Source: Mesorhizobium sp. B2-7-2
GTDB lineage: Bacteria; Pseudomonadota; Alphaproteobacteria; Rhizobiales; Rhizobiaceae
DNA length: 64,000 bases
Reading direction: 5' to 3'
NCBI RefSeq assembly: GCF_006440775.1
Contig: NZ_VFTZ01000001.1
Span: 1-64,000 of the forward strand
A model generated the notes under the pieces. That model had not been told where the DNA came from and did no database searches. It saw only the letters and a list, made by a program, of their open reading frames with translations. A program made the position numbers and the translations under genes. Position 1 is the first letter of the stretch. Every line of letters begins with the position of its first letter. Shown here one piece after another: positions 27,235 through 37,262 of this stretch.

Positions 27235-28272
27235 ATGGCCACCGCCGCCAAAAAAGCGCCCGCAAAATCCAGATCCGACAAACAGCCCAATCTGTCAGCG
27301 CCCAAACCGGCGGATTTCACCAAAGAAGAAGAGCTTTCCGCCTACCGGCACATGCTTTTGATCCGCCGCTTCGAGGAGAAGGCGGGCCAGCTTTACGGCA
27401 TGGGCTTCATCGGCGGCTTCTGCCACCTCTATATCGGCCAGGAGGCCGTGGTCACCGGCATGAAGATGGCGCTGGTCGAAGGCGACCAGATGATCACCGC
27501 CTATCGCGACCATGGCCACATGCTGGCGATGGAGCTGTCGCCGCGCGGCGTCATGGCCGAGTTGACTGGCCGCCGTGGCGGCCTGTCGAAGGGCAAGGGC
27601 GGCTCGATGCACATGTTCTCCAAGGAGAAGCATTTCTATGGCGGCCACGGCATTGTCGGCGCGCAGGTGTCGCTCGGCACCGGTCTTGCCTTCGCCAACC
27701 GCTACCGCGACAACAAGAATGTCTCGCTGACCTATTTCGGCGACGGCGCCGCCAACCAGGGCCAGGTCTATGAAAGCTTCAACATGGCCTCGCTGTGGAA
27801 GCTGCCGGTGATCTACATCATCGAGAACAACCGCTACGCCATGGGCACGTCCGTGTCGCGCTCGTCGGCCGAGACCGACTTCTCGCATCGCGGCGCTTCC
27901 TTCAAGATCCCCGGCATCCAGGTCGACGGCATGGACGTCCGCGCGGTGAAGTCGGCGGCCGATCTGGCCACAGAATGGTGCCGTGCCGGCAACGGTCCGC
28001 TCATCCTCGAGATGCAGACCTATCGCTATCGCGGCCATTCGATGTCCGATCCGGCGAAATACCGCTCCAAGGAGGAAGTGCAGAAGATGCGCTCCGAGCG
28101 TGACCCGATCGAGCAGGTCCGGGTGCGGCTGCTCGACAAGAAGTGGGCAAGCGAGGACGAGCTCAAGGCCATCGACAAAGAAGTCCGCGACATCGTCGCC
28201 GACGCCGCCGAATTCGCCCAGAACGACGCCGAGCCGGATCCGTCCGAGCTCTGGACCGACATCGTACTCTAA
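27235..28272 (+). CDS. pdhA: Pyruvate dehydrogenase E1 component, alpha subunit
   Basis: ThDP-dependent decarboxylation of pyruvate, with PdhB. The 345-residue protein has the ThDP-binding motif GDGAANQGQVYESFNMA (GDG...NN type, about 168-200), the ENNRYAMGTS segment, and the regulatory-loop-like region RYRGHSMSDPAKYR. A basic Lys/Ala-rich N-terminal extension (about 25 residues) precedes the conserved fold. First of the pdhA-pdhB-pdhC set, with gaps of 15 and 18 bases between genes, so clearly an operon. ftsB lies 174 bases upstream. Confidence 0.96.
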   Translation: MATAAKKAPAKSRSDKQPNLSAPKPADFTKEEELSAYRHMLLIRRFEEKAGQLYGMGFIGGFCHLYIGQEAVVTGMKMALVEGDQMITAYRDHGHMLAMELSPRGVMAELTGRRGGLSKGKGGSMHMFSKEKHFYGGHGIVGAQVSLGTGLAFANRYRDNKNVSLTYFGDGAANQGQVYESFNMASLWKLPVIYIIENNRYAMGTSVSRSSAETDFSHRGASFKIPGIQVDGMDVRAVKSAADLATEWCRAGNGPLILEMQTYRYRGHSMSDPAKYRSKEEVQKMRSERDPIEQVRVRLLDKKWASEDELKAIDKEVRDIVADAAEFAQNDAEPDPSELWTDIVL

Positions 28273-28287
28273 GGAGAGGGCAAGGAC

Positions 28288-29679
<1,392 letters not shown>

Positions 29680-29697
29680 GCCGGTCGGGAGGACATC

Positions 29698-31062
29698 ATG
29701 CCAATCAACATCACCATGCCGGCGCTCTCCCCGACCATGGAAGAGGGCAATCTATCAAAATGGCTGGTCAAGGAAGGCGATAAGGTTTCGCCGGGTGACG
29801 TGATCGCCGAGATCGAGACCGACAAGGCGACGATGGAAGTCGAGGCGGTCGATGAAGGCACGGTCGCCAAGCTGGTGGTTCCGGCCGGCACCGAGGGCGT
29901 CAAGGTCAACGCGCTGATCGCCATCCTGGCCGGTGAAGGCGAGGATGCCGCGGCCGCTGCCAAGAGCGGCGGCGGCGCCGCGCCCAAGGCCGAAGCGCCG
30001 AAAGCGGATGCCCCGAAGGCCGAGCCGCCCAAGGAAGCCCCCAAGCCGGCAGCAGCCGCAGCGGCGTCCGCGCCGGCGAAGGCCGAGCCTGCTCCCGTCG
30101 CCAACGGCCACGCCGCAGGCGATCGCGTCTTCGCATCGCCGCTGGCCCGCCGCATCGCCAAGGATGCCGGCGTCGACGTGACGGCGCTGACCGGTTCCGG
30201 CCCGCATGGCCGCGTTGTGAAGGTCGATGTCGAGGCGGCGATCGCTTCCGGCGGCGCTCCGGCTGCGAAGGCGCCCGCGGCCGCCCCGTCCGCTCCGGCC
30301 GCAGCCAAGCCGGTGTCGGACGACCAGGTGCTGAAGCTGTTCGCCGAAGGCTCCTACGAGCTGGTGCCGCACGACAACATGCGCAAGACCATCGCGCGTC
30401 GCCTGGTCGAGGCGAAGTCCACCATCCCGCATTTCTATTTGACGCTGGACTGCGAGCTCGACGCGCTGCTTGCGCTGCGCACGCAGCTCAATGCCGCAGC
30501 CCCGATGCGGAAGACCGACAAGGGCGAGGCGCCGGCCTACAAGCTCTCGGTCAACGACATGGTCATCAAGGCGATGGCCATGGCGCTGATGGCGGTGCCG
30601 GACGCCAACGCCTCCTGGACCGAGAGCGCCATGGTCAAGCACAAGCACGCCGATGTCGGCGTCGCCGTCTCGATCCCCGGCGGCCTGATCACGCCGATCA
30701 TCCGCCATGCCGATGAAAAGACGCTGTCGGTCATCTCCAACGAGATGAAGGATCTGGCAAGCCGCGCCAGGAGCCGCAAGCTGAAGCCGGAAGAATATCA
30801 GGGCGGCACGACGGCGATATCCAATCTGGGTATGTTCGGCGTCAAGGACTTTGCCGCCGTCATCAACCCGCCGCATGCGACGATCCTGGCTGTCGGCGCC
30901 GGCGAGGAGCGGGCGGTGGTCAAGAAGGGCGAGATCGGAATAGCCACCGTGATGTCGGTGACCTTGTCGACCGATCACCGCGCCGTCGACGGCGCGCTCG
31001 GCGCGGAACTGCTCGGCGCCTTCAAGCGCCTGATCGAAAACCCGATGGGCATGCTGGTGTAA
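29698..31062 (+). CDS. pdhC: Dihydrolipoamide acetyltransferase (PDH E2)
   Basis: Core of the pyruvate dehydrogenase complex, moving the acetyl group from lipoate to CoA. The 454-residue protein has one lipoyl domain (1-80, Lys43), an Ala/Pro-rich hinge (about 85-140), the peripheral-subunit-binding domain (FASPLARRIAKDAGVDV, about 142-178), a second hinge and the catalytic domain from about 215 with the active-site DHRAVDGA near the end. It belongs to the pdhA-pdhB-pdhC operon. LipA, which makes its cofactor, is encoded 2.8 kb downstream. Confidence 0.96.
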   Translation: MPINITMPALSPTMEEGNLSKWLVKEGDKVSPGDVIAEIETDKATMEVEAVDEGTVAKLVVPAGTEGVKVNALIAILAGEGEDAAAAAKSGGGAAPKAEAPKADAPKAEPPKEAPKPAAAAAASAPAKAEPAPVANGHAAGDRVFASPLARRIAKDAGVDVTALTGSGPHGRVVKVDVEAAIASGGAPAAKAPAAAPSAPAAAKPVSDDQVLKLFAEGSYELVPHDNMRKTIARRLVEAKSTIPHFYLTLDCELDALLALRTQLNAAAPMRKTDKGEAPAYKLSVNDMVIKAMAMALMAVPDANASWTESAMVKHKHADVGVAVSIPGGLITPIIRHADEKTLSVISNEMKDLASRARSRKLKPEEYQGGTTAISNLGMFGVKDFAAVINPPHATILAVGAGEERAVVKKGEIGIATVMSVTLSTDHRAVDGALGAELLGAFKRLIENPMGMLV

Positions 31063-31076
31063 GAAGGGAAAAGGCG

Positions 31077-31199
31077 GTGCGGAAATTCTTCACCAGCCTT
31101 TTCGCCCTGATCATTTTCAATCCTGACGGCGAGCTCTTCGCACTCCTGCGCGGCAGGCGCTCGCAGCCAGCTTTCGGCAAGGGTGGGGCAACCGCATGA
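31077..31199 (+). CDS. Small protein between pdhC and the SGNH hydrolase gene (GTG start)
   Basis: An open frame of 40 residues that starts with GTG at 31077, preceded by AGAAGGGAA, and ends with a TGA that overlaps the next gene's start in ATGA. It fills the 133-base gap in the operon almost exactly, which favours a real translated gene. The N-terminal half is hydrophobic (FFTSLFALIIF) and the rest basic. I do not recognise the family. It could be a leader peptide that couples translation of the hydrolase. Confidence 0.5.
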   Translation: MRKFFTSLFALIIFNPDGELFALLRGRRSQPAFGKGGATA

Positions 31200-31834
31200 A
31201 GACAATTCTCTGCTATGGCGACTCGCTGACCTGGGGCTATGACGCCGCCAGTCTCGGCCGCCATGCGCTCGAGGACCGCTGGCCGAGCGTTCTCGGGGGC
31301 GAGCTCGGGGGCGACGTCGAAGTCATCGCCGAAGGCCTCAACGGCCGCACCACGGCATTCGACGACCATCTGGCTGGTGCCGATCGCAATGGTGCCCGCG
31401 TCCTGCCGACGATCCTGACCAGTCATGCGCCGCTCGATCTCGTCATCATCATGCTCGGCTCCAACGACATGAAGCCCTGGATTCACGGCAATCCGGTCGC
31501 AGCCAAGCAAGGCGTGCAGCGGCTGATCGATATCGTGCGCGGCCATGACTATCCGTTCGAATGGCCGGCGCCGCAGATCCTCATCGTCGCGCCGCCTGTC
31601 GTGACACGCACTGACAATGCCGAGTTCAAGGAAATGTTCGCTGGCGGTGACGACGCCTCCAAGCGACTTGCGGTCCAATATTCGGCGCTGGCCGACGAGG
31701 CCGGCTGCGGCTTCTTCGACGCCGGCACTATCGCTACCACCACGCCGCTCGACGGCGTCCATCTCGATGCCGAGAACACGCGAAACATCGGCAAGGCTCT
31801 GGCGCCGCTCGTGCGCGTCATGCTCTCGCTCTAA
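31196..31834 (+). CDS. SGNH/GDSL-type hydrolase (arylesterase-like)
   Basis: A 212-residue esterase or lipase of the SGNH superfamily. Block I is YGDSLTWGYD (Ser nucleophile at about residue 9), block III is LGSNDMKPW (about 87) and the catalytic Asp/His lie in DGVHLDAENT near the C terminus. There is no signal peptide, so it is cytoplasmic. It sits in the PDH operon between pdhC and lpdA. Similar genes are found here in rhizobia, but a link to the complex is unproven. Confidence 0.85.
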   Translation: MKTILCYGDSLTWGYDAASLGRHALEDRWPSVLGGELGGDVEVIAEGLNGRTTAFDDHLAGADRNGARVLPTILTSHAPLDLVIIMLGSNDMKPWIHGNPVAAKQGVQRLIDIVRGHDYPFEWPAPQILIVAPPVVTRTDNAEFKEMFAGGDDASKRLAVQYSALADEAGCGFFDAGTIATTTPLDGVHLDAENTRNIGKALAPLVRVMLSL

Positions 31835-31861
31835 CCCTCAGAAAGATCAGGGAGAAAACCC

Positions 31862-33328
31862 GTGGCTGAATCCTACGACGTCATCATCATCGGCTCAGGC
31901 CCCGGCGGCTATGTCACGGCGGTGCGTTCCGCCCAGCTCGGCTTCAAGACGGCGATCGTCGAGCGCGAGCATCTTGGCGGCATCTGCCTGAATTGGGGCT
32001 GCATTCCGACCAAGGCGCTGCTGCGCTCGGCCGAGATCATGCATTATTCGGATCGTCTGAAGGATTATGGGCTGAAGCTTGAGTCGGGTAAAATCATCCC
32101 CGACACCGCTGCCGTGGTCGACCGCTCGCGAAAAGTCTCGCTACGGCTGAACACCGGCGTCGGCTTCCTGATGAAGAAGAACAAGGTCGACGTCATCTGG
32201 GGCGAGGCGAAGCTTTCCAAGGCTCCTGCCGGTGACAAACCGGGCGAGGTCGTCGTTTCGAAGACCGCGAAGAAGGCGATGGAGCCGCAGCCGCCGGTGC
32301 CGAAAGGCGTCAAGGGCGAGGGCACCTACACGGCCAAGCACATCATCCTGGCGACGGGCGCCAGGCCGCGCGCACTGCCCGGCATCGAGCCGGACGGCAA
32401 GCTGATCTGGACCTATTTCGAGGCCATGGTGCCGAAGGAAATGCCGAAATCGCTGCTGGTGATGGGCTCGGGCGCCATCGGCATCGAATTCGCCTCCTTC
32501 TATCGCACCATGGGCGCCGATGTGACGGTGGTCGAGCTGCTGCCGGCGGTGATGCCGGTCGAGGACGCCGAGGTCTCGAAATTCGCGCAAAAACAATTCG
32601 AGAAGCAAGGCATGAAGATACTCCTCGAGGCCAAGGTGACCAAGGTTGAAAAGGGCGCCAATTCGGTCACCGCGCATGTCGAGATGAAGGACGGCAAGGT
32701 CGAGAAGATCACCGCCGACCGCATGATCTCGGCCGTCGGCGTGCAGGGCAACATCGAGAATCTCGGCCTCGAAGCGCTTGGCGTGAAGACGGACCGCGGC
32801 TGCGTGGTCGTCGACGGCTACGGCAAGACCAATGTGCCCGGCATCTACGCGATCGGCGACGTCGCCGGCCCGCCTATGCTCGCCCACAAGGCCGAGCATG
32901 AAGGCGTTGTCTGCGTCGAGAAGATAGCCAATTTCCCCGGCGTGCACCCCATCGACAAGTTGAAGATCCCCGGCTGCACCTATTGCAGCCCGCAGGTCGC
33001 TTCCGTCGGCCTGACCGAGGCGAAGGCCAAGGCCGAAGGCAAGGATATCCGCGTCGGCCGCTTCCCGTTCAGCGCCAACGGCAAGGCCATCGCGCTCGGC
33101 GAGGACCAGGGCTTCGTCAAGACCATCTTCGACAAGAAGACCGGCCAGCTTCTCGGCGCGCACATGGTCGGCGCCGAGGTGACCGAGCTCATCCAGGGTT
33201 TTGTCGTGGCGATGAACCTGGAGACCACCGAGGAAGAGCTGATGCATACGATCTTCCCGCATCCGACACTGTCGGAGATGATGAAGGAGAGCGTGCTCGA
33301 CGCCTATGGCCGCGTTTTGAACGCATGA
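31862..33328 (+). CDS. lpdA: Dihydrolipoyl dehydrogenase (E3)
   Basis: FAD enzyme that reoxidises dihydrolipoyl groups of the PDH complex with NAD. The 488-residue protein has FAD-binding GSGPGGYVTA, the redox disulfide in GGICLNWGCIPTK, the NAD-binding GSGAIGIEFASFY, GVQGNIENLGLE and the C-terminal interface HPHPTLSE-like FPHPTLSEMM. It carries an insert of about 20 residues after residue 115 (Lys/Pro-rich), compared with plain LpdA, as in the PDH-linked rhizobial form. Last enzyme gene of the pdh operon. Confidence 0.95.
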   Translation: MAESYDVIIIGSGPGGYVTAVRSAQLGFKTAIVEREHLGGICLNWGCIPTKALLRSAEIMHYSDRLKDYGLKLESGKIIPDTAAVVDRSRKVSLRLNTGVGFLMKKNKVDVIWGEAKLSKAPAGDKPGEVVVSKTAKKAMEPQPPVPKGVKGEGTYTAKHIILATGARPRALPGIEPDGKLIWTYFEAMVPKEMPKSLLVMGSGAIGIEFASFYRTMGADVTVVELLPAVMPVEDAEVSKFAQKQFEKQGMKILLEAKVTKVEKGANSVTAHVEMKDGKVEKITADRMISAVGVQGNIENLGLEALGVKTDRGCVVVDGYGKTNVPGIYAIGDVAGPPMLAHKAEHEGVVCVEKIANFPGVHPIDKLKIPGCTYCSPQVASVGLTEAKAKAEGKDIRVGRFPFSANGKAIALGEDQGFVKTIFDKKTGQLLGAHMVGAEVTELIQGFVVAMNLETTEEELMHTIFPHPTLSEMMKESVLDAYGRVLNA

Positions 33329-33330
33329 TG

Positions 33331-33365
33331 AGTCACCAATCGGTGATAAGTCACCAATCGGTGAT
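33331..33365. repeat. Tandem copies of an inverted repeat after lpdA
   Basis: Two exact copies of AGTCACCAATCGGTGAT with an 18-base period. Each contains TCACC-AATC-GGTGA, a small inverted repeat. They begin two bases after the lpdA stop and lie about 120 bases ahead of the GlsB gene. They could be a paired operator or a simple tandem duplication. Confidence 0.75.
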
Positions 33366-33484
33366 CGATGGCCAATCCGTGCTAACGTTGTCGGGCGAGA
33401 CTCACACGCGGCAGCCGGAGAAAGCTGACGGCAAGGCGGTTCGTATCCGGATGCATTTTCACCTGATCGAGGAGGAATTGGCAC

Positions 33485-33742
33485 ATGCATATGAATGGTG
33501 TCGGCTGGATCGCAGCCATCATCATCGGCGGCTTGGCGGGCTGGCTGGCCGAGATGGTCATGAAGAGCAACACCGGTATCTTCATGAACATCATCATGGG
33601 GATCGTCGGTGCGATAGTGCTGAACGCGATCCTGCAGGCTCTCAACATCCAGTCGTTCGGCGTCGGCTGGGTCGCCTATCTGATCACCGGCTTCATCGGC
33701 GCCTGCCTGCTGATCTTCGTCGGACGGCTCGTGCGTCGCTGA
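33485..33742 (+). CDS. GlsB/YeaQ/YmgE family stress-response membrane protein
   Basis: An 85-residue protein with three membrane helices rich in Gly and Ile (IAAIIIGGLAGWLAEMVM, then NIIMGIVGAIVLNAIL and VAYLITGFIGACLLIFVG), the standard pattern of the transglycosylase-associated (PF04226) family. It is probably induced by envelope or acid stress; the molecular function is unknown. ATG 33485 has GAGGAGG eight bases upstream; ATG 33491 is an alternative. A terminator follows. Confidence 0.88.
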   Translation: MHMNGVGWIAAIIIGGLAGWLAEMVMKSNTGIFMNIIMGIVGAIVLNAILQALNIQSFGVGWVAYLITGFIGACLLIFVGRLVRR

Positions 33743-33767
33743 CCCGAAGCCGCCGTTATGCGAAAAT

Positions 33768-33803
33768 GGCCGTGGCGGCATGCGCTGCCGCGGCCTTTTT
33801 CTT
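33768..33803 (+). terminator. Intrinsic terminator after the GlsB gene
   Basis: GGCCGTGGCGGCA / TGCCGCGGCC form a GC-rich stem (one G-U pair) with a TGCGC-type loop, followed by TTTTTCTTT. It separates the stress gene from lipA. Confidence 0.8.
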
Positions 33804-33870
33804 TGTCCCGAAAAGTCCTAGATGACGCAAGACAGGCGGCTGGCGAAATCGCGGCCGCGAAGGGTTTGAA

Positions 33871-34836
33871 ATGGTCACAGTCGTGGACACGATCGCCAAC
33901 CGGCCGCGCCCGCGGCATCCCGAAAAGGCGCACCGGCCCGACCAGGAGGTGCTGCGCAAGCCCGACTGGATCCGCGTCAAAGCGCCGGTTTCCAAGGGCT
34001 ATGCCGAAACGCGCGAGATCGTGAAGTCGCACAAGCTGGTGACGGTGTGCGAGGAGGCCGGTTGCCCCAACATCGGCGAATGCTGGGACAAGAAGCACGC
34101 CACCTTCATGATCATGGGCGAGATCTGCACGCGCGCCTGCGCCTTCTGCAATGTCGCGACCGGCATCCCGACCGCGCTCGACCAGGATGAGCCGGCGCGC
34201 GTGGCGCACGCCGTCAAGCAGATGGGGTTGAGCCATGTCGTCATCACATCCGTCGACCGCGACGATCTTGACGATGGCGGCGCGCAGCATTTCGCCGAAG
34301 TCATCCGCGCCATTCGCTCGGCAACGCCATCGACGACGATCGAGATCCTGACGCCCGACTTCCTGCGCAAGGACGGCGCGCTGGAGATCGTCGTCGCCGC
34401 CAAGCCCGATGTCTTCAACCACAATCTCGAAACCGTGCCGTCGAACTACCTGACGGTTCGCCCCGGCGCGCGTTATTTCCATTCGATCCGGCTTTTGCAG
34501 CGGGTCAAGGAACTCGACCCGTCGATCTTCACCAAATCCGGCATCATGGTCGGCCTCGGCGAGGAGCGCAACGAAGTGCTGCAGTTGATGGACGATCTGC
34601 GTTCGGCCAATGTCGATTTCATGACCATCGGCCAGTATCTGCAGCCTTCCAAAAAGCATCATCCGGTGATCCGCTTTATCCCGCCGGACGAGTTCAAATC
34701 CTACGAGACGATCGGCAAGACCAAGGGTTTCCTGCTGATGGCGTCGAGCCCGCTGACGCGCTCCTCGCACCATGCCGGCGAGGATTTCGCCAGGCTGCGC
34801 GCGGCGCGCGAGGCGCAGCTCGCGAAGGCCAGCTGA
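33871..34836 (+). CDS. lipA: Lipoyl synthase
   Basis: Radical-SAM enzyme inserting two sulfurs into octanoyl groups on lipoyl domains such as those of PdhB and PdhC upstream. The 321-residue protein has both iron-sulfur sites: [13 protein letters not shown] (auxiliary cluster, C-x4-C-x5-C) and CTRACAFC (radical SAM, C-x3-C-x2-C). The C-terminal RSSHHA matches the RSSY-type serine motif that ligates the auxiliary cluster. A Pro/Arg-rich N terminus precedes it. It is followed by a RatA/Coq10-type gene with a six-base gap. Confidence 0.96.
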   Translation: MVTVVDTIANRPRPRHPEKAHRPDQEVLRKPDWIRVKAPVSKGYAETREIVKSHKLVTVCEEAGCPNIGECWDKKHATFMIMGEICTRACAFCNVATGIPTALDQDEPARVAHAVKQMGLSHVVITSVDRDDLDDGGAQHFAEVIRAIRSATPSTTIEILTPDFLRKDGALEIVVAAKPDVFNHNLETVPSNYLTVRPGARYFHSIRLLQRVKELDPSIFTKSGIMVGLGEERNEVLQLMDDLRSANVDFMTIGQYLQPSKKHHPVIRFIPPDEFKSYETIGKTKGFLLMASSPLTRSSHHAGEDFARLRAAREAQLAKAS

Positions 34837-34842
34837 CCTTCA

Positions 34843-35298
34843 ATGCCGAAATTCGAGGCGACACGCCGCGTCGCGCATACGCCCGACGAGATGTTCGCGC
34901 TGGTGGCGGACATCGAGGCCTACCCGCAATTCCTGCCGCTCTGCGAATCGCTCACCGTGCGCTCGCGCAAGGAGCGTGACGGCCGCACCATCCTGGTTGC
35001 CGATATGAGCATCGGCTACAAGGCCATCCGCGAGACCTTCACGACCCAGGTGCTGTTGAAGCCCGACGAGAAAGCGATCGACGTCAAATACATAGACGGC
35101 CCGTTCAAATATCTCAGCAACATCTGGCGCTTCGATCCCGCAACCAGCGGCTGCGAGGTGCATTTCTTCATCGACTACGAGTTCAAGAGCCGCATCCTCG
35201 GCGCCGTGATGGGCACGATGTTCGACCGTGCCTTCCGCATGTTCTCGGAAGCCTTCGAGAAACGGGCAAACGTGATTTACGGTGTAAAGCCCGCCTAA
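34843..35298 (+). CDS. RatA / Coq10-type START-domain protein
   Basis: A 151-residue polyketide-cyclase/START-fold protein. It begins MPKFEATRRVAHTPDEMFALVADIEAYPQFLP-like (split here as AHTPDEMFALVADIEAY then PQFLPLC), the signature of the Coq10/RatA family, which binds ubiquinone or acts on ribosomal subunit joining. The alphaproteobacterial member next to lipA is usually called a type II toxin-antitoxin RatA family toxin. No antitoxin partner is visible, and a quinone-binding role is more likely. It overlaps cinA's 3' end by four bases. Confidence 0.85.
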   Translation: MPKFEATRRVAHTPDEMFALVADIEAYPQFLPLCESLTVRSRKERDGRTILVADMSIGYKAIRETFTTQVLLKPDEKAIDVKYIDGPFKYLSNIWRFDPATSGCEVHFFIDYEFKSRILGAVMGTMFDRAFRMFSEAFEKRANVIYGVKPA

Positions 35299-35783
35299 CG
35301 TTCGCCCAGCGCCCGCAAGCCGAGTTGCAGCGCGTGCCGCACCGTCTCGTGCCGGATGAATTCGCGGCCTTTGTGACCGAACAGCTGCCGCTCAGCGGTT
35401 ACCGGTTGTCCGGCAAGCGCTATCCCGAACCAGACAAGACCGACCGGCTTGTCGGCCGAGCCGCCGCTAGGGCCGGCAATGCCGGTGACGGCGAGCGACA
35501 GGCCCGCTTGCGAGTGCGTCAGCGCCCCCGCCGCCATTTCCAGCACCGTCTCGCGCGAGACCGCGCCGTGCGCATCGAGCGTGGCGGCGGAGACGCCGAG
35601 CATCTCCATCTTGGCTTCGTTGGAATAGGTGACGAAGCCGCGATCGACCACGGCGGAAGACCCGGCGATATCGGTGAGCGCCGCGATGATCAGGCCGCCG
35701 GTGCAGCTTTCGGCCGTGGCCAGCATGATGCCGCGCTGCTGGCAGGCCTGGAGCAGGGCATTTGCGAGTTCGGCGTTGCTCAT
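35295..35783 (-). CDS. CinA family protein (C-terminal domain form, nicotinamide-nucleotide amidohydrolase-like)
   Basis: A 162-residue stand-alone CinA C-terminal domain, the PncC-type fold that deamidates nicotinamide mononucleotide. Motifs are [12 protein letters not shown] (about 21-32), [12 protein letters not shown] (about 47-58) and [12 protein letters not shown] (about 98-109). ATG 35783 overlaps the ispDF stop by four bases. The frame stays open to 36068 only as an antisense-like extension inside ispDF. The two genes are co-transcribed; a functional link to isoprenoid synthesis is not evident. Confidence 0.9.
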   Translation of the reverse strand: MSNAELANALLQACQQRGIMLATAESCTGGLIIAALTDIAGSSAVVDRGFVTYSNEAKMEMLGVSAATLDAHGAVSRETVLEMAAGALTHSQAGLSLAVTGIAGPSGGSADKPVGLVWFGIALAGQPVTAERQLFGHKGREFIRHETVRHALQLGLRALGER

Positions 35784-37009
35784 GCCGGCACCTCGCCCGG
35801 ATAGACGACGCTGGCGGTGGCGATCGCGGCGATACCTTCGCCGCGCCCGACAAAGCCGAGCTTCTCGTTGGTTGTCGCCTTGATCGAAATCCGCTCGGGC
35901 GCGATGCCGAGCATGGCTGCGAGCGCTTGCGTCATTGCCGCGCGATGCGGCCCGACGCGCGGCGCCTCGCAGATCAGCGTGATATCGGCATTGGCGATAC
36001 GGCCGCCGCGCTCGCGCACCAGCCTTGCCGCGTGCTCGACGAAGATCTTCGAGGCAGCACCCTTCCATTGCGGATCGGACGGTGGGAAATGCGTGCCGAT
36101 GTCGCCGGCGCCGCAGGTGGCGAGCAGCGCGTCCGTCAGCGCGTGAAGCCCGACATCGGCGTCCGAATGGCCGGAGAGTTTGCGATCATATGGAATGGCG
36201 ACGCCGCAGAGCGTTACATGGTCGCCGGGCTCGAACGCGTGCACGTCATAGCCGTTGCCGGTACGAATATCCGGGAAGCGCTGCTGCGCGCTCGAAAGCC
36301 GCTGGTCGGCCAATGCAATGTCCCTTGCCCAGGTGAGTTTGACGTTGTCCGGCGATCCGGGAACGATCTTGACCGGTATCTGTGCCCATTCGGCGATCGC
36401 CGCGTCGTCGGTGAATTCCGTCTTGCCCAGATGATGTGCCTTCTCGTGCGCGGCAAGCAGCGGCCAGAACGGAAAGCCCTGCGGCGTCTGCGCGGCATGA
36501 AGGCCGGCTCTCGACACCGTCTCGTCGATCATGCCGGCGGCCGATTCTCGCTTCAGCGTGTCGGCGACAGGGAGCGCCGGCAACGCGCCCTGGCCCTCGC
36601 CGATGGCTTCGATGGTGCGGTCGATCAGCCCGGCGTCGACGAAGGGTCGCACGGCGTCATGCACCAGCACTTTTGCCGGTGCCTGGTCCCTCAGCGCCAG
36701 GAGGCCGAGCCGGACGGACGCCTGGCGCGAAGGGCCGCCGATAACGGCGACAAGACGATTGCCATGCGCTTCGGCCGCGCGTTGGAAAAGGTCGGCGTCG
36801 TCGGCATGGATGGCCACGACCACGGGACCGATCATCGGATGGGAGAGGAAGATATCCAAGGTATGCGCGATGACGGCACGGCCGCCGATACGCTGATATT
36901 GCTTCGGACCGTCGGCCTGTCCGGCGCGCGCGCCGCGGCCGGCGGCAACGATCACCACCCCGATCCCGCCGTTCAGGCCTGCCGCTTGCTTTTCGCTTGC
37001 CTCGCTCAT
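35780..37009 (-). CDS. ispDF: Bifunctional IspD/IspF (MEP cytidylyltransferase / MEcPP synthase)
   Basis: Catalyses two steps of the non-mevalonate isoprenoid pathway. The 409-residue fusion has the IspD domain (about 17-235) with the CTP-binding [17 protein letters not shown] and HDAVRPFV, and the IspF domain (about 247-405) with [10 protein letters not shown], the zinc-site [16 protein letters not shown], and [17 protein letters not shown]. Fusion of the two is common in alphaproteobacteria. It is divergent from the dusB-ntr cluster; a family-1 repeat lies 14 bases before its start. Confidence 0.95.
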   Translation of the reverse strand: MSEASEKQAAGLNGGIGVVIVAAGRGARAGQADGPKQYQRIGGRAVIAHTLDIFLSHPMIGPVVVAIHADDADLFQRAAEAHGNRLVAVIGGPSRQASVRLGLLALRDQAPAKVLVHDAVRPFVDAGLIDRTIEAIGEGQGALPALPVADTLKRESAAGMIDETVSRAGLHAAQTPQGFPFWPLLAAHEKAHHLGKTEFTDDAAIAEWAQIPVKIVPGSPDNVKLTWARDIALADQRLSSAQQRFPDIRTGNGYDVHAFEPGDHVTLCGVAIPYDRKLSGHSDADVGLHALTDALLATCGAGDIGTHFPPSDPQWKGAASKIFVEHAARLVRERGGRIANADITLICEAPRVGPHRAAMTQALAAMLGIAPERISIKATTNEKLGFVGRGEGIAAIATASVVYPGEVPA

Positions 37010-37022
37010 TCCGATCGGTCCT

Positions 37023-37137
37023 AGAGCCGGATGATTTCAGGTCGATTCGACCTGAAATCTGAATCCGTCTCTAAATCAAAGAAGTAGAGCATGATGTCGG
37101 CCGAAAACCGCTCACACTTTTCGGCATCATGCTCTAG
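37023..37137. repeat. Double-hairpin intergenic repeat, family 1, copy B
   Basis: A 115-base copy of the element at 8135-8250, with the same two palindromes (AGAGCCGGAT...; AGAGCATGATG...CATCATGCTCT) and only a few substitutions and one deletion. It lies between the divergent ispDF and dusB genes, so it is in a promoter-side position here rather than after a gene, unlike copy A. Confidence 0.88.
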
Positions 37138-37190
37138 TCGGGGTGACGGCCGAAGGCCAGCTTTTTCCAAAATGCGCCTTAATGCGACGT

Positions 37191-37209
37191 CATTGCGCGT
37201 TGCGCAATG
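37191..37209. promoter_or_regulatory. Perfect palindrome upstream of dusB-ntrBC
   Basis: CATTGCGCGTTGCGCAATG is an 8-bp perfect inverted repeat around a GTT spacer, ending 53 bases before the dusB start. The position suggests an operator controlling the nifR3-ntrBC operon. In rhizobia this operon is autoregulated by NtrC, but the arm spacing here differs from the standard TGC-N11-GCA NtrC site, so the binding protein is uncertain. Confidence 0.5.
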
Positions 37210-37262
37210 CCACACTTCTGGCTAGAGAATGTGCAACGATCGAACATGCTTGGTTTTTGTGC

